Assembly (NCBI GenBank): GCA_963576475.1
Contig: OY754964.1
Coordinates: 51,367,892 to 51,431,891 of the forward strand
Direction of reading: 5' to 3'
Length of the DNA stretch: 64,000 nucleotides
DNA from: Molanna angustata
Taxonomy: Eukaryota; Arthropoda; Insecta; Trichoptera; Molannidae
The translations under genes and the position numbers were made by a program. The first letter of the stretch is position 1, and each line of letters starts with the position of its first letter. The notes beneath the pieces are model-generated. The model made no database searches and was not told the DNA's origin. It saw only the letters and a program-made list of their open reading frames with translations. Below are positions 46,010 to 58,552 of the stretch, in pieces.

Positions 46010-48200
46010 GAAACAAGAGAGAAGTAAATATTAATATAACTTTTCCTGACACGAAACGAAACTCGCATAGTTCTGGTTAAACTTTAACTTGCCTAGAAAC
46101 AATCTGCAACAGTTAATATAAAACAACCTTCATTTGAAATTAAGATAGATTAAACAATCTAATCTATGATATCATATTACCCTCACAAGGCGAGTAATTT
46201 AAGATGAACTTCAGAAAAAGTTTTTGATATAAAACAGGGATTCCGATAAAAATCTTTATTCTTGATTATTTCAACGGAATTCTGGTTTTGAATAAATATT
46301 TTTATTCATTTTCACTCAATAACATTTTCATTCTCAACCTTCAATGGCTGTTTTTTTTGCTATTGTATTTTTGAATAACTGTCTTTAATAATAAATAACG
46401 CCCAGCTAAGAAGAATCTGTTTTAGGGTTGTTATTATTATACAGTGAAAAAAAAATATTAATGAAAAAACATACAAACATTAAATAAATAGGTTATTTTT
46501 ATATTTTTAAAATATAATATTTGATGTTTTGATATGGTTTTCACAAATAGATAAAAACATGCACCAATTATTCATTTTAAAAACTTTTTCTGAGTATTGG
46601 ATGGTGACATCGTAAATTAGCTAATTTGTGATTAAAAATAATTGAGTATATTTTTGTGACTCCTTAAATATAGGTTCTTCAAATTTAAAATGGCTGACAA
46701 GTAAGATTTCATCTTTCTGAACATAACATATTATAATTTATTCTGTACGCATCTTAAATTTTTTTAAGTCTATTAAAATAGAAAAAAAACGTGTTTTCAA
46801 AATAAAATGTATAATAAATTCAGAGTTTTCAGTGAAAAAATATATGAATGCGCCTACTTCACAATGATTTACACTATGATGATGTACATATTGCAAATTT
46901 CTTTTCACTCTCGTTACTAGTGGGGTATTTATCGCTTAATGACAATTTCTTCCAAAAACCAGTGTTGATAGTTTAAAGAAATAAGAGTTGGGTGATTTAC
47001 TGTAATCTTTTTTTTTTCTAGGAATAGAATCCAGGATTTCAGCATAAAAGTCAACGATCGATCACTTTGCTGTTACACAATAAAATTATTCATAGAAAAG
47101 CCCCAAAAAGTACAATATAACGATCAGATATGTCATATTGGTGAGTGGGAAGACTATTATGTAAATAACGCAATTGTCAATTTTAAAGTATGTATTTAAA
47201 GAGTTCCCTTTCAAATAAGATGATGTTGATATTCGTTGTGTCAACACGGAACCCGGAAAAGCTTTTATTCAAATAACAGACGGCAGAGGAGAGGAACAGA
47301 TTGCTCCCACAAAAACGTTTCACTTACATATTATTATTTCAAGTATCAAACTAAAATGTAAACACTGCGGGTTGTATTTTTAAAAGACCGCTTAACAAAT
47401 AATATCTTCACAAGAAGTAGGGGAAGAAAGGCGAGGGCTCAAGGGCGAGAGAAGATGGATGTAAAAAGAAGGGTAAGTATGAGTGAAACAATGATGCATA
47501 CATAATGTATGGACGGAGGGAATTTATGTTAATGATGGGAGTGAAGTTTGACAAGTTTTCTCTCGCAAGAATAAAGAGTTCTCAAAACTCATTCATGGCG
47601 GCAGGTCAGGGCAGAAAGACAAATAAAAGTGGCTAAATTATAAACTCGCGATAATGTTATTTGTTGAAAAAAAGTAGAGTTTAGACATAAAAGTAAACTA
47701 ATGACTACTAGAGGTACAAAAAAAGAGAACATTTTAAAAGGAAATCCATTTTGCCTCTAGAAATCGCACAAAGATTGATAATAAAAATTATAATGAATAA
47801 ACCATCTAAATACTAAACATTGCATCTAATTCATAATTTTCAAAAAGATTTATAAAAAATGTTTTATTTCAAATAAAAAAAGACATAGGAATGTCACGCC
47901 ACGTGTACATAATAAAGAAACTAAATATAGTGCGTCATTTGTGCACCCCGTTAACACAGGCAAGTTTTGCACAACACTACTACACGTACAGTGGGGTGGT
48001 GTGGTTCAACCAACTTGAAACAGATTTGAGACTGGGAAGTGAATTTTACTATAATAAATAGACTTATATTGACTGACTTGTAAATTGCATTAATTTCATT
48101 TTTTCTGTAGATATTTGTTTCTTTGTTTTTAAATCTGGTAAAGGGCAACATGTCTTTTTACTGTGTATCTTTTTCGTACCTTATGATTGTATTTTCTTGT
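46010..48200. other. AT-rich non-coding sequence, presumed intron
   Basis: No coding signal. A purine-rich patch lies at 47400-47480. Confidence 0.4.
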
Positions 48201-48201
48201 G

Positions 48202-48383
48202 CTGACTGCCGTGGCACAGTTGGTTAGCCGTTTGGTTTCTGTGCAGGCGTCTTGGGTTCGATCCCCAGCAGAGGAGAAATTTATTTAAATTAATTCTTCA
48301 CACTGGTTATTTGAAAGAAATTGACATATGGCAATAAAATTGCCACTTACGCATGGTGCAAGGAAGTGTGCTATTATTATTAA
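48202..48383 (+). mobile_element. SINE-B copy 2
   Basis: Well-preserved head: box A GTGGCACAGTTGGTTAGCCG and box B GGGTTCGATCCCC, then AGCAGAGGAGAAATTTATTT, GGTTATTTGAAAGAAATTG, GGCAATAAAATTGCC, GGTGCAAGGAAGTG and an ATTATTATT tail. The second half is the LINE-type tail described for 20420-20700. Confidence 0.85.
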
Positions 48384-48389
48384 ATTTTT

Positions 48390-49615
48390 CTACGAGTTGT
48401 TTTATTTGAATAAAATAAATATATAAAGAAAAACTAATGACTATGACCTTTTACAAAACGGAAATATTGTCAATATATGAAATTTTCCATCTAGAAGTGT
48501 TTTCTTTTAAATTCTTACAAAAAAAACCTGCATGGAGTTATTTACACAATAATTAAATATAAATTTGTATTTATTTCATAAATGACACGCATGTACGAGT
48601 CCTCGATCAAACGAATAACAAAGGTTGCCAAATTGAATGAAATATTTGATAATATCATTGATCAAACATACCTGCTGCAACGATTTTAGAGTTTTAAGAA
48701 AAAACATATATTTTGATCAAATAGTAAATATCAATAAAACTGAAATCGAACTAAGTAATACATTTTGTCTAAATAATGTTTTATCGATAAGTACATACGT
48801 ACGTACAGTTGTCAAGTAGGTATCTCAATAAAACGATACAAATGCATGCGTCTCAAGTCTCAACAGACGAGACGCTACGTGAGACAGTTTCACGAGACAC
48901 AAACAAAGCGTATAGCTACATCTATAGGTTTCTCTACCTCGCAGAGTTTTACGACAGGAAATGCCAATAAAATTGTTATTTTACCGTTCCACACTTTATG
49001 CAAACGGGGATATTTTTAGACTCGCCATGAAATGCAATGATCAGTTATGGAACAATATCTCCCTTTGAAATGAGTTACAGATTTAAAAGCATAAAGCACT
49101 ACCGTTTCAAAAGATGCAGGATCCATAAAAGTGACGTAAATACAATTTACGAAAATATATATGTAGGTATATGAACTTCATCAAAAAACTGAAATCGATA
49201 GACCAAAACTGAGTGGTGATATTTTCTCCCAACAAGTCATGAAGCAAAACACATTCAATTTGTGAAAATTGTGTTCAAAATAATATTAAAATAAAAAACC
49301 TAGGTACTTACACTTATAAAAAGTAGGATTTCTATTGATATAAAAAATGAAATAAAATAAAATAAAATAAATTTTGGTAATTTTTTATAGAACAAGAATG
49401 AACTTCGAAATTGGCGCAATTTATTATAGAAAGTTCACTTTCCCAATACTCAGGTTTCATCAAAACGATGTTCATAGGTTTTGCAGAAAACGAAGTGCCT
49501 GCTATCAAAGATTTGTTTCAATATTTTTAAATACTAAGAATATGAAAAAAAGGTGATATGACTATTTTTTCTTACGGCTTCATTCAACTGTCGATTTGTA
49601 TCGACAAAGTATCGA
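48390..49615. other. AT-rich non-coding sequence
   Basis: Only an (AAATA)n microsatellite at about 49349-49372. Confidence 0.45.
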
Positions 49616-49616
49616 G

Positions 49617-50450
49617 CCAAGATACGCGAGATTTGTATGCAGGGTCTATTTTTCGGTTTTTCCAACTTTGAAGTCAAAAAACACCGACTTCGCGGCATAT
49701 ATGTTCTATATACGGATTTACTCAGAATTCGGAGTAGAACATTTAGTGTCTGAGTGTCCGGGCCCCCTTAGAACTTTTGATCCGCTCAATTTCAGAATAT
49801 ATAAATAGTTATAGGACTACAAAACTTCTATACTCATAATTTTGAATTTTCGTTTCATTCAGGGGTTATCAACTTTTGAATTTTAACTTTATTTTTCCAT
49901 ATATCTCTAAAACCATAAAAGCTAGAACCCTGAAAATTGGTATAAATATACACATTTTTTATCGAGAAATACATATTTTATGATAAATTTGTGTGTTAAA
50001 CTGCCTATATTTCCAAGTTTTTAAAAATATGGAAATAAGACGAAACACCCCAACAGCACAATTTAATTTTCTAAAAAAATATTAAAATTGTAGAAGTACA
50101 TCTCAAACTTTTTTGATAATTTAAAAAAAATTGAATTTAGTGACGACATCGTTTCATACAATTTGTATGGCAGTGGCCTATACACAATATCTAAGGAGAC
50201 TTAATAGTTTGATACTTAATCTCCAAACATAAATACATACCATCATGCTGTTTTCATATTCCGGGTAGGAAAAAAGACTGATCTCCGTATTGTCCTATCT
50301 TGACATACATACCTACATATGTTGTATGGAAAACAAAATATCTTAAAATATTCAATAATATGGATTTATGGCTTTATAGATCGTACGTATTCTTCAACAT
50401 TACATACTATCGCTATTGACAGTTGGATCTCATGTGATACATGCAACTAG
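49617..50450 (+). mobile_element. Helitron-like repeat D, copy 2
   Basis: Begins CCAAGATACGCGAGATTTGT and ends CATGCAACTAG followed by T. It shares the whole body with copy 3, including CAACTTTGAAGTCAAAAAAC, TTTACTCAGAATT and the end block. A 70-codon frame at its start is part of the repeat. Confidence 0.65.
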
Positions 50451-50814
50451 TAGGTAATATTGTTTCTTGAAAAATATTAATAAGATTAACTTGTGATATT
50501 GAAATGTTTTTGTTTTTAAATAATTTAAAATACGATTTGACATAAGAATGCATGTTATTAACCAAGCGGAAGAGTAATAATTTTGTATCGATTAGCAGCA
50601 AATAAGTATCTTTTTTTCTGTATATTAAAGACAAACAATGCACACATTTTGTTATAAAAAAATTCAACAAACGACATATAAATAATGACAACAGAGAGAA
50701 AGCTGGAACAGTACCTATATAATATGTAGGTAGTTTGTGTATGTAAAATCGTAGATGCGGACACACGAAAGACAATAGGTACGAGGTTTCTCATGGGTAG
50801 GTACCTATAGTGAA

Positions 50815-51075
50815 TAAACACGAATAAAGCTATGTCAAAATGTGTAGACGCTACAGCAGCGCTGCGGGGGGAGCTGTAACGAACTAGGAGCGGCATGGTG
50901 GTGCTTCGCCTCACAGCCGACAGATGGCGGTAGTGTCGGGCGTCTCGCGGAAACGCGCTGTTTCCGTTCTCCCATACACCTCCGTCTCTAGATTTCCCGC
51001 GCTTAGCACCACACGACACTCCCCCTCTATACTTTCTACCTTAACGTTGTTACGGTCTTGTTCTGTGACAAGATG
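50815..51075. other. GC-rich island
   Basis: GC-rich against an AT-rich background, with ACAGATGGCGGTAGTGTC and CTCGCGGAAACGCGC. Frames of 142-153 codons run through it on both strands, but their sequences are not recognised and they run on into AT-rich repeats. It lies between the two candidate PTB exons. Promoter or transposon fragment; undecided. Confidence 0.3.
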
Positions 51076-51102
51076 CGATACCGCATTTCATACATACATA
51101 CA

Positions 51103-51104
<2 letters not shown>

Positions 51105-51182
<78 letters not shown>
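51105..51182. repeat. (AT)n microsatellite
   Basis: About 39 uninterrupted AT dinucleotides. It produces the artificial Tyr-Ile run in one plus-strand frame. Confidence 0.95.
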
Positions 51183-51185
<3 letters not shown>

Positions 51186-51428
51186 ATAATGTCAGATATC
51201 GTTGGTTGCTAATGATGTTACTATGTATATACTTTGAACGTAAATCAGTACATATCATAACAAAAATATTGATAAAATTGATAGCCTTTGTTATGTCTGT
51301 CCAAAACGAATTAATTTTTAGTCATTTACGGAAGCTATTCTTGAATAAATAAAGATTTCATATGTCTTACTTCACATGACTCGTATCAAAGCGTTGATCT
51401 TATAAGACGCTTTAATGAATCTGCTTAC

Positions 51429-51487
51429 CTGTTCCTTTTTCGGTGAAACTGACGATATCAACGTTTTTGTAACTCGATCGGAACAAA
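51429..51487 (-). CDS. Candidate preceding exon of the PTB-like gene
   Basis: The minus strand has a pyrimidine-rich acceptor (CTCTCTTTTTACACAG) and a donor GAACAG|GTAAGC. Splicing this donor to the acceptor at 46007 keeps the frame and gives NVDIVSFTEKGT-DSFQALIQ, while PTB has VLKIITFTKNN before QFQAL. The open frame continues upstream (LHSLFRSS, compare PTB LHQIFSKFG), so the exon could begin further up; another acceptor (TTTGTGTTTTAG) ends at 51610. The match is too loose for such a conserved protein, so chance or an alternative exon remains possible. Confidence 0.3.
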
Positions 51488-51689
51488 CTGTGTAAAAAGA
51501 GAGTGTGTACACTGCTATAGCCGATGTCGTCCGATGACGCCCGACAATTACCGATCAGCTGACAAAGCTAAACTTAATCATATTTCTTGAGAGTTTGCCG
51601 GTCGCTGTCTAAAACACAAATATTGATGGATCACATAGAGATTTAGAAACCTCGATAACTTAAAGTTTTTCGAATTTGAGAAGCGAGTA

Positions 51690-53870
51690 ATTATATTATT
51701 TATTTATTTGGTTATTCCAGGTAGTAAACAGCGACAGCTAGATAATATACAAAACAATAAAATTACACATGCGTCAAAACAAATACTGACAACAAACAAA
51801 AAAAAAAATTAACAGAACTATCAAAATAAAAATAAAAAGAAAGAATAACACAAGTTTTGTGTAGAGGGTATTGATTGGAGATGAAGGGGTAGGAAGGACA
51901 AAGAGGTAAATGAAGGTCATGAAGGTGTCTGCCACATAAGGCTAAGGCAATAGATTACTTCATATCATTTTTCGATATTCGTTATAGGAACCGAATTCTA
52001 AAGCATTAATAATATAAGAGCTTACGGCGATAGAATTTAGCGGAATTTCCAATGTTAATTATGACGACGAATCTATCAGAGTTATTTTATTTGTATCATT
52101 AAGAGAAGAGTTTGATGATATACGAGTATTGGTGGTGAAGAGATAATCTAGATCAGCTGTGAATATTATTTAACCATATTTAGACGGTAGACGGATTAAT
52201 TAGTTAAATTGGTACGGGTGCGGCAAATGTAGGATTTAAACATTACAATAGACAGACATCCACGCAATACTATTTATACATACATATATATTACGCTAAT
52301 CACACTAACTACAATTAACAGGATTCATTTTAACAATGTTTAAAATTGGTTGATATCATTTTATTTAAATCTGTTTTAAAGAGGATATATTTTTTTAATT
52401 AATTCAAATTTCAGAAAATAAAAGGTATATACATACCTATTGTCTTTTATTGTCTAAAATAGTGGTTTTCTGTAATCATATTTTTCTAGTGACCCATAAG
52501 GACTAGGTAGGTAATCGAAAATGCAACAGGCAAAATAACATCTCACATAGTTCATAAATGAGGTTCTCCACCCAATTCTGAATAGAGTGCCTTTTTGGGT
52601 GAAATCAGGACCCGTTTGTTAAAGTAATGCACACCTCCACTTTGCAAATTAAAAAGTTTGAAATTCTTTTCTCATGAGTTCCATCATCAAAATTCGTTGA
52701 AACTTCTCTGAAACATTCCGTTTCTATTAAAGAAGGAATCATTTAAATCGGATAATGAGGTAAGGAATTACTATCGCAAACTAAAGTGCAAATTGAAGAA
52801 TTTGAAGTTTTTCTTATGAATTTCACGATCAGATCTTGGCCAAATTGAAATGGGGCCGATCGGAAGATATAATTTTCGCCAAACATCTCCAACTAGCTTC
52901 CGATATCGCAGATCGCAAATTTGTGTCTTTTTGCTACGTTCGTTTACGTGCTAATCGCCCCCCTCTTCGGGTAAAAGTTCAAGATATTTGGCTACAACTC
53001 TACTTCCTAAATTAACAAAATCGGACAACGCAGAGCATTAATAAAAAAAATTACATCGAATTGATAATCCCCTCCGTCTTTAGAAGTTGGCTAATGGAAA
53101 TAAGAATTAGTTGTAACCGACCATACAAGGAAATAGAGGGTAAAAAGACCAAGTAAAAGACTTCATTTTGTTGAAAAGTGCTGGACGAGATGGCAGTAAC
53201 TACTAAGATAAGACATTTCATATTTGCTACTGCTTGTTGTGAAAAAAAAAAATTCAACAAGAATATTATTTCTTTCGCACGTAGAATTCTTCACAGACGA
53301 TTAAATAAATCGTGTTTATTATTTTGAAGGAGTATAACATAATAAGTTTCAAGAACACATTCAGCAATTTTATGGACCATTAAAGTCAAAAGAGGAAGAA
53401 AACGCTGAAGAAGGGAGGGACCTTAAATATTCCAAATGGAGAGTTTTTACTTTAAAAGTTAAAGGACTCGATAGCGGGTAGGCTGATGGAAGTGGCGGGG
53501 TGGGGGAAGCTATTGCTCAGGGTTCGATTAACGAGGGCAATTCACATTTCAAAGAGTCGAAATATGTACATAAATTCGCAACACACTTCAAGCTCAGTAC
53601 TTATTTGCCAGCACAACATACAACAGTCAATTATGACAATATTTTAAGACGACATCGTTTCGTAAAGTGTTCGTGGAAAGATATATTATATAGTTCCAAA
53701 AAAAAAGAAATATTATGACGTGTTCTCATATTTGGTAATAAATGAAATCTTCTAGAAGAGGCAGGTTCATTGGAAATATTTTTAACATTTCCATGTATTT
53801 GATTGAACCAATCAAAAAATCAATTCGTGGTTTAATTATCAATTAATTAAAAAAAATAATTATGAATTAT
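51690..53870. other. Non-coding, possible old LINE tail at the start
   Basis: TATTTATTTATTTGG at about 51700 followed by A-rich sequence has the look of a minus-strand LINE 3' end, but the coding part to about 52230 is not readable. From 52550 to 53050 there is a slightly richer stretch with no recognised domain. Confidence 0.3.
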
Positions 53871-53882
53871 TTTCTGAAATCA

Positions 53883-54170
53883 ATTTTTTATTTATTTATT
53901 TATTTATTCATTTTTATGTACACAATATAAACAAATATATTGTGCACCGGCGGGCTAATTGCCATTACGCAATTTCTTTCGACCAACCAGATTAAAATCG
54001 AGATCAGGTGTTCAGGGATAAATATTCTTTCTTTAGTTTTTTCTTGAAAATAAAAAGTGAGTTAGATGACACAATATCCGGACTTAGGCTATTCCATAAT
54101 CTTGCTGGTTGTACTTCGAACGAAGTGCTGAGAATTTCTGTATTATACCTACTTTGATAAAACCCTTTTT
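53883..54170 (-). mobile_element. LINE 3' end
   Basis: The minus strand reads ARLWNSLSPDIVSSNSLFIF, then KKKLKKEYLSL, the same ending as the LINE at 20849. The 3' UTR passes through GTCGAAAGAAATTGCGTAAT and GGCAATTAGCCC to a (TTTA)n tail at 53886-53907. Confidence 0.75.
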
Positions 54171-54179
54171 TTTACTATA

Positions 54180-57100
54180 AATAACTAAAAAAAAACCACT
54201 AAGCCCACAAAACAGAATTTTATTTTAAACGAAAGTGTATATGTAAACTTAATGTATAAGTTTTTTACTTTTTTTATTTATAAATTACTTTTCTTGCTAT
54301 CAAAAAGAAACTTTGAATTCGGTGATATACAATATTTGTTCATGTTGCATATTTTAGAAGATAATAAGTGTGCATATTTGTGTACATCCCGTATGCCTAA
54401 GGTCATAGACGTTTACAAGGGGGTTGAGAAGTTGTTCACACATACAGACACTTTCCATACACACACTGTAGATACACTGTTTCATATAAACACATGTATC
54501 ACACTCACAGATACCACAAAAAACAAAACACACTCAAGAAACAAAACCGTTAGTGTGGTAGATTTGATTTCATAATCCGTTTATTTTTTTAACAGCCTTG
54601 GTAACATAACTCATCTATTTGAGCAATTTATATGAAATATATTTATTCTATGTTCATATTTAAAGGGCACTTAGAAAATGTCAAGTGAAACTCCATAACT
54701 GTAAGATGTTTAATGTCTTAGAAAATTATGACAAAGTGGGTGGGTAAAGCTGAAAAACTAAAATGGAAATTTCCAAGTCTCAAATTTATTGGTATTAGTG
54801 TCACAGGTGTCTGCCGTAGAAACGCAAAAAGTAAGTGTAATTCGATTCGATGAAATTACAGTATATCAATTTGGATTTGATAATTACATTTCTCGGACGG
54901 CTGATTGAACGCGGCGCAGCGAGAGATGGAGAAGATGAAGGTCCTGGAATATTTCATCGATTGCATCTTCATACTTCAAAATAAGGGGTTTCGTCATAAT
55001 ATGTAGGTACTTATATGAATACTTGAAATTTCGATTTACTTCTAGCTTAATTGGCACCATAATGCCATGTTTGCAAAATGTAATTATTGGTATTTTTACA
55101 TGCCTAACTCACTTTATACTATCAAGAAAAAAAATTAAGAAGGAATATTTTTTATAAAAGAATATTATAATAATTATATCCATGATATGGGTAATCGTGA
55201 GGGTTTTGATTTCGCCGGTTGAACCAGAATTGCCCCCCAGAGCACATCATTTTACTAAAATTGGTTTGTCCACAAGTAACATCACCCGCATTCTTTCGCT
55301 TGGCGAGCCCTACCGATGTTATTACCATAACTATTTTTGCAGTATGATTTGATGAAAAAATAATTACTACTGAGTAGAATTAGGGTGAAGTGGAGAAGAA
55401 AGTCCCGAACCTCCGAATCCAAATAATTCGGAAATGGTGCAGAGAAGAAGAAGAAGGACCTATATTATGACAAGTTGAGGTCGAAAATTAACGCCAAAAG
55501 CTATTAAGCTAAAAATTGTAATGTTAAAGATTAAACGCATAGAAAGCGCATACTTTAATTAAAATATATGTACTCTTTATATGTACGAGTAATTAACTGA
55601 TAGCTCTTTCATGCAATAAGTCGATATCATATTGGGTTTTGGCGATGAGAATGATTGTGCTGGCGGTGAGTGGAATCGTATATAAAATGTTATCAACGAA
55701 TACTCCCAGATAGTGCGATGAAACGGTCGGGCCATGTAAAGCTGCCGAATTCATTTTATTCGAGCAAATTCTAGTTGCGGGGTTCACTTAGATTTATTTC
55801 CATCTGCATGGGATCCCTCAAGGAGAGATGCCGGAGTTAAACGTCGAGAGACGATAAATTATGTTGGGAAGACGGAGGTGGATTTTGGATTTCTTGAAAC
55901 AGATTCTAGATCGTTATTTCTTCTATGGCAGTTAACATTCCCCGCGGCTCTGATCAAATTATTAAACAAAACAAAAGATAGAACAATCCGTGAGCTAAAA
56001 TCTTAAAATTGAAAAGCATCAGAAGCTATTTATTTGCTTACACAATATCTTTTAAAGAAAAATTATCTAAAAAATCTTTGAAGCCGATGAGAAGTTCAAC
56101 CGACTTCACATTGATATACATATGTGTATTATGAGTTAGGTGCATCAACATAAAGCTGATTTGTTTCCATAGACATTTCCGTTCATTTCGTTGCTATGAT
56201 TTCATCAGTAAACTCACAAAATGCTCCGAAGTTACATAAAAATGTAGTGGAATTTTAAGTGTTGGCAATAAAACACTTCTATTTGTCTCACTATTACTTA
56301 ATTCTTATTTGATTTGTCTGTCCATTTTGAAATCTAATGATTTTTTTCATTTTCAATTTTAGTATATGTCGGTAAATTGATTTTTATTTCTCATTTCGAT
56401 TCCCATGTACGTTTATATAGTTACATCTTTATCTAGGCTACATCTATAATTTTAAATCGTACTGTAAAACCATTCTTTAACGTATAATTTGAAAGATAAT
56501 TTCCCAGTAATTATCTACAGATATAATTGATATAAACACTCAAATTTAAATTACAACACATGGATTGTAATTTGTATAATTATCGAGTAATGTATCCTTA
56601 ATTACATGCGAGGGAATAAATTTGTTGCAAACGTTTCATGCTAAACAAAAAATAGTGTTGTGCGGTGGTAAATATGTTATATAGGTAAGTACCCCATGAT
56701 CTAAATAAGTACATACATTAGTTAGTAAGAGATCTAAGTCGTTAATATTCCAAGAGGTAAGTTACTTAAAGGGTAGCTAAATTAATGACACCATTATTTC
56801 CTTAAGCAATGATAATTTGAAATAATAATGAATCTAAGTAAAATAAAGGACTTTATTTCTGGATAAGATGAGACTCGAGGATAAAGTAAAGAAGAGTCGT
56901 AAGGAAAGTGAAAGACTCTTAACCAACTCGTTCTCTTTTGATTTATGGCAAAGTTACTTTATGGTTTATGAGTCAAGCCAAAGAAATTTATTAATGAAAA
57001 GTCCGCTTTAGACATAAATAGAAATAATATTGAGAAAATATTAATTGCATTCAATATTCTTCTTCTTCTTTCTCATAGATCTCAAAACTGTGGATGGCGG

Positions 57101-58395
57101 ATATACTCAATCACTCACACAACCTTGGACAGATCTTAAGGGATTCAAGATTCTGAAGCGGACTTAACAAGATCACTCCATCAGAATCAAAACAGTCACA
57201 ATTATTATTATTATTATTATTTACGCTCTTCCTACTTGTCTGCCAGAAAATATTTGTAAGTTGGAATAAAAAATGCCACTCTTTGTTAAACTAGCCAGTT
57301 GCATAGCATTGGGTTATGTATTTCACAAAGCAAGTCACATTGCATTAAAGTCAATAGATTTTGATACATGGAATCGGTTATATAAAAAATAGTCGAACGC
57401 TAACATCTTTTCTCTTTGAAATCACAGTTTCAAAGCAATGTGAAATGTCTTTTGAAAAAGACAATATTGTCAGATTCATGACACGACTTATAATCTGTAA
57501 TCTGTTGCTTCGTATTCTTTCAAACAGATGGCAGTAATGTAACAAGTAACAGAACGATTAGATAGATATTTTCTTATATTTCTAACAGACCATTGAATAA
57601 CATAGATTATCATTACACGAAATCAAACAAACATACATGAAAAAAAAAGTGATAAAAGTGTTACTATGAATTAAAAGAACACTAAACTATAATTCGATTT
57701 ATAAAACCCTAAGAATTAAGTACAACTGGAAGTTGATTGAAAACAATATGAGTTTTGTGGAGAAATTAGTGCTACATCTTTATATTAGTTATGACACTAT
57801 GATCTATATAACAGAAATACACCAAAGAATCGTTATAAAAATGTGCCTACTTATGTATAGTTAAATTGCAAATCAAATCGGAAGAGATTTTGAATGATTT
57901 CGGAGCATCTGTCAGAATGCTTCATCGTTTGAAATGTGTGGTTTAAAAAGGTCGGCGACCCAAATAAAACAATCAGGATTATCGGACGATGTAATGATAA
58001 TCATTATCTGATAGGTCCCCTGGTGAGGTGGAGGATTATGAGGAAGGGAGGCTGCGGTGATGGGTATCTGAATATACAGAATGTTCCTATCCCTTAAGCC
58101 GGGATTAATATTCTTCGAAATAATCCCACTGTACGGTACCAACCGACGATATGATGAACAAGTTTTGATACATCCATCGCATGGTGCTCATTCACGATCG
58201 TATTTCTTAGCCGGCAATTGGCAGACTTGTGGCAAACAATATCAAACTTTTGCCCCGTAAAGGTGGTATGACGCGAGGGATCTAGTATTCAACACATTTG
58301 GAACTTGAGAGAAACCTAAGGAATATAATTTTTTTTGTTTAATTTTTCGATCGACAATACTTGATGGAATTCCATTATAATATATTAAAAAAATT
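54180..58395. other. AT-rich non-coding sequence
   Basis: More than 4 kb without an identifiable element. Slightly GC-richer patches (54895-54960, 55190-55330, 55790-55900, 57940-58100) contain no recognised motif. The 107-codon frame at 54252 and the 64-76 codon frames at 55593 and 57912 have no domain. Confidence 0.45.
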
Positions 58396-58400
58396 CATTT

Positions 58401-58525
58401 ATAGTTTTCTTCCAGTTGGCTTAAATTGACTAGTTTCGCTCTAGATGAGCATCTTCAGAGTAGAGATGCTCGCCTAGAGCGAAACTAGTTAGTCAAATTA
58501 AACCAAGTGGAAGAAAATTATAATT
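58401..58525. repeat. Foldback of a PLE end
   Basis: Two arms of about 58 bp, 58401-58460 and 58463-58525, are inverted copies: TTTTCTTCCAGTTGG against CCAAGTGGAAGAAAA, and CTAGTTTCGCTCTAG against CTAGAGCGAAACTAG. The right arm has four extra bases (TAGT/TAAC) near the middle. The GAAACTAGT core is the hammerhead 3' box, so this is a solo inverted pair of PLE ends without a coding part. Confidence 0.8.
58425..58460 (-). ncRNA. Hammerhead-like motif in the foldback
   Basis: The minus strand has CTGAAGA, one extra T, stem II GCTC-loop ATCTA-GAGC, GAAA, then self-complementary ACTAGT with C and A following. The core is complete. Stem I cannot pair with the adjacent sequence, because the other arm of the foldback begins there. 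In the right arm the CTGA box is replaced by AGAGTAGA. Confidence 0.5.
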
Positions 58526-58552
58526 GTGTTTTTAAATTTTAATCATATACAT

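Noticed and set aside
45705..46052. 115-codon single-exon gene
   Set aside because: Only the central 59 nt resemble protein; both edges have splice signals and the outer parts read as intron.
50413..51352. Genes of 120-153 codons on both strands
   Set aside because: They run across a GC-rich island and the (AT)n microsatellite; one contains a long Tyr-Ile run and none has a recognisable domain.
54252..54575. 107-codon plus-strand gene
   Set aside because: The second half is a Thr/His-rich reading of CACA-rich simple sequence; no domain.
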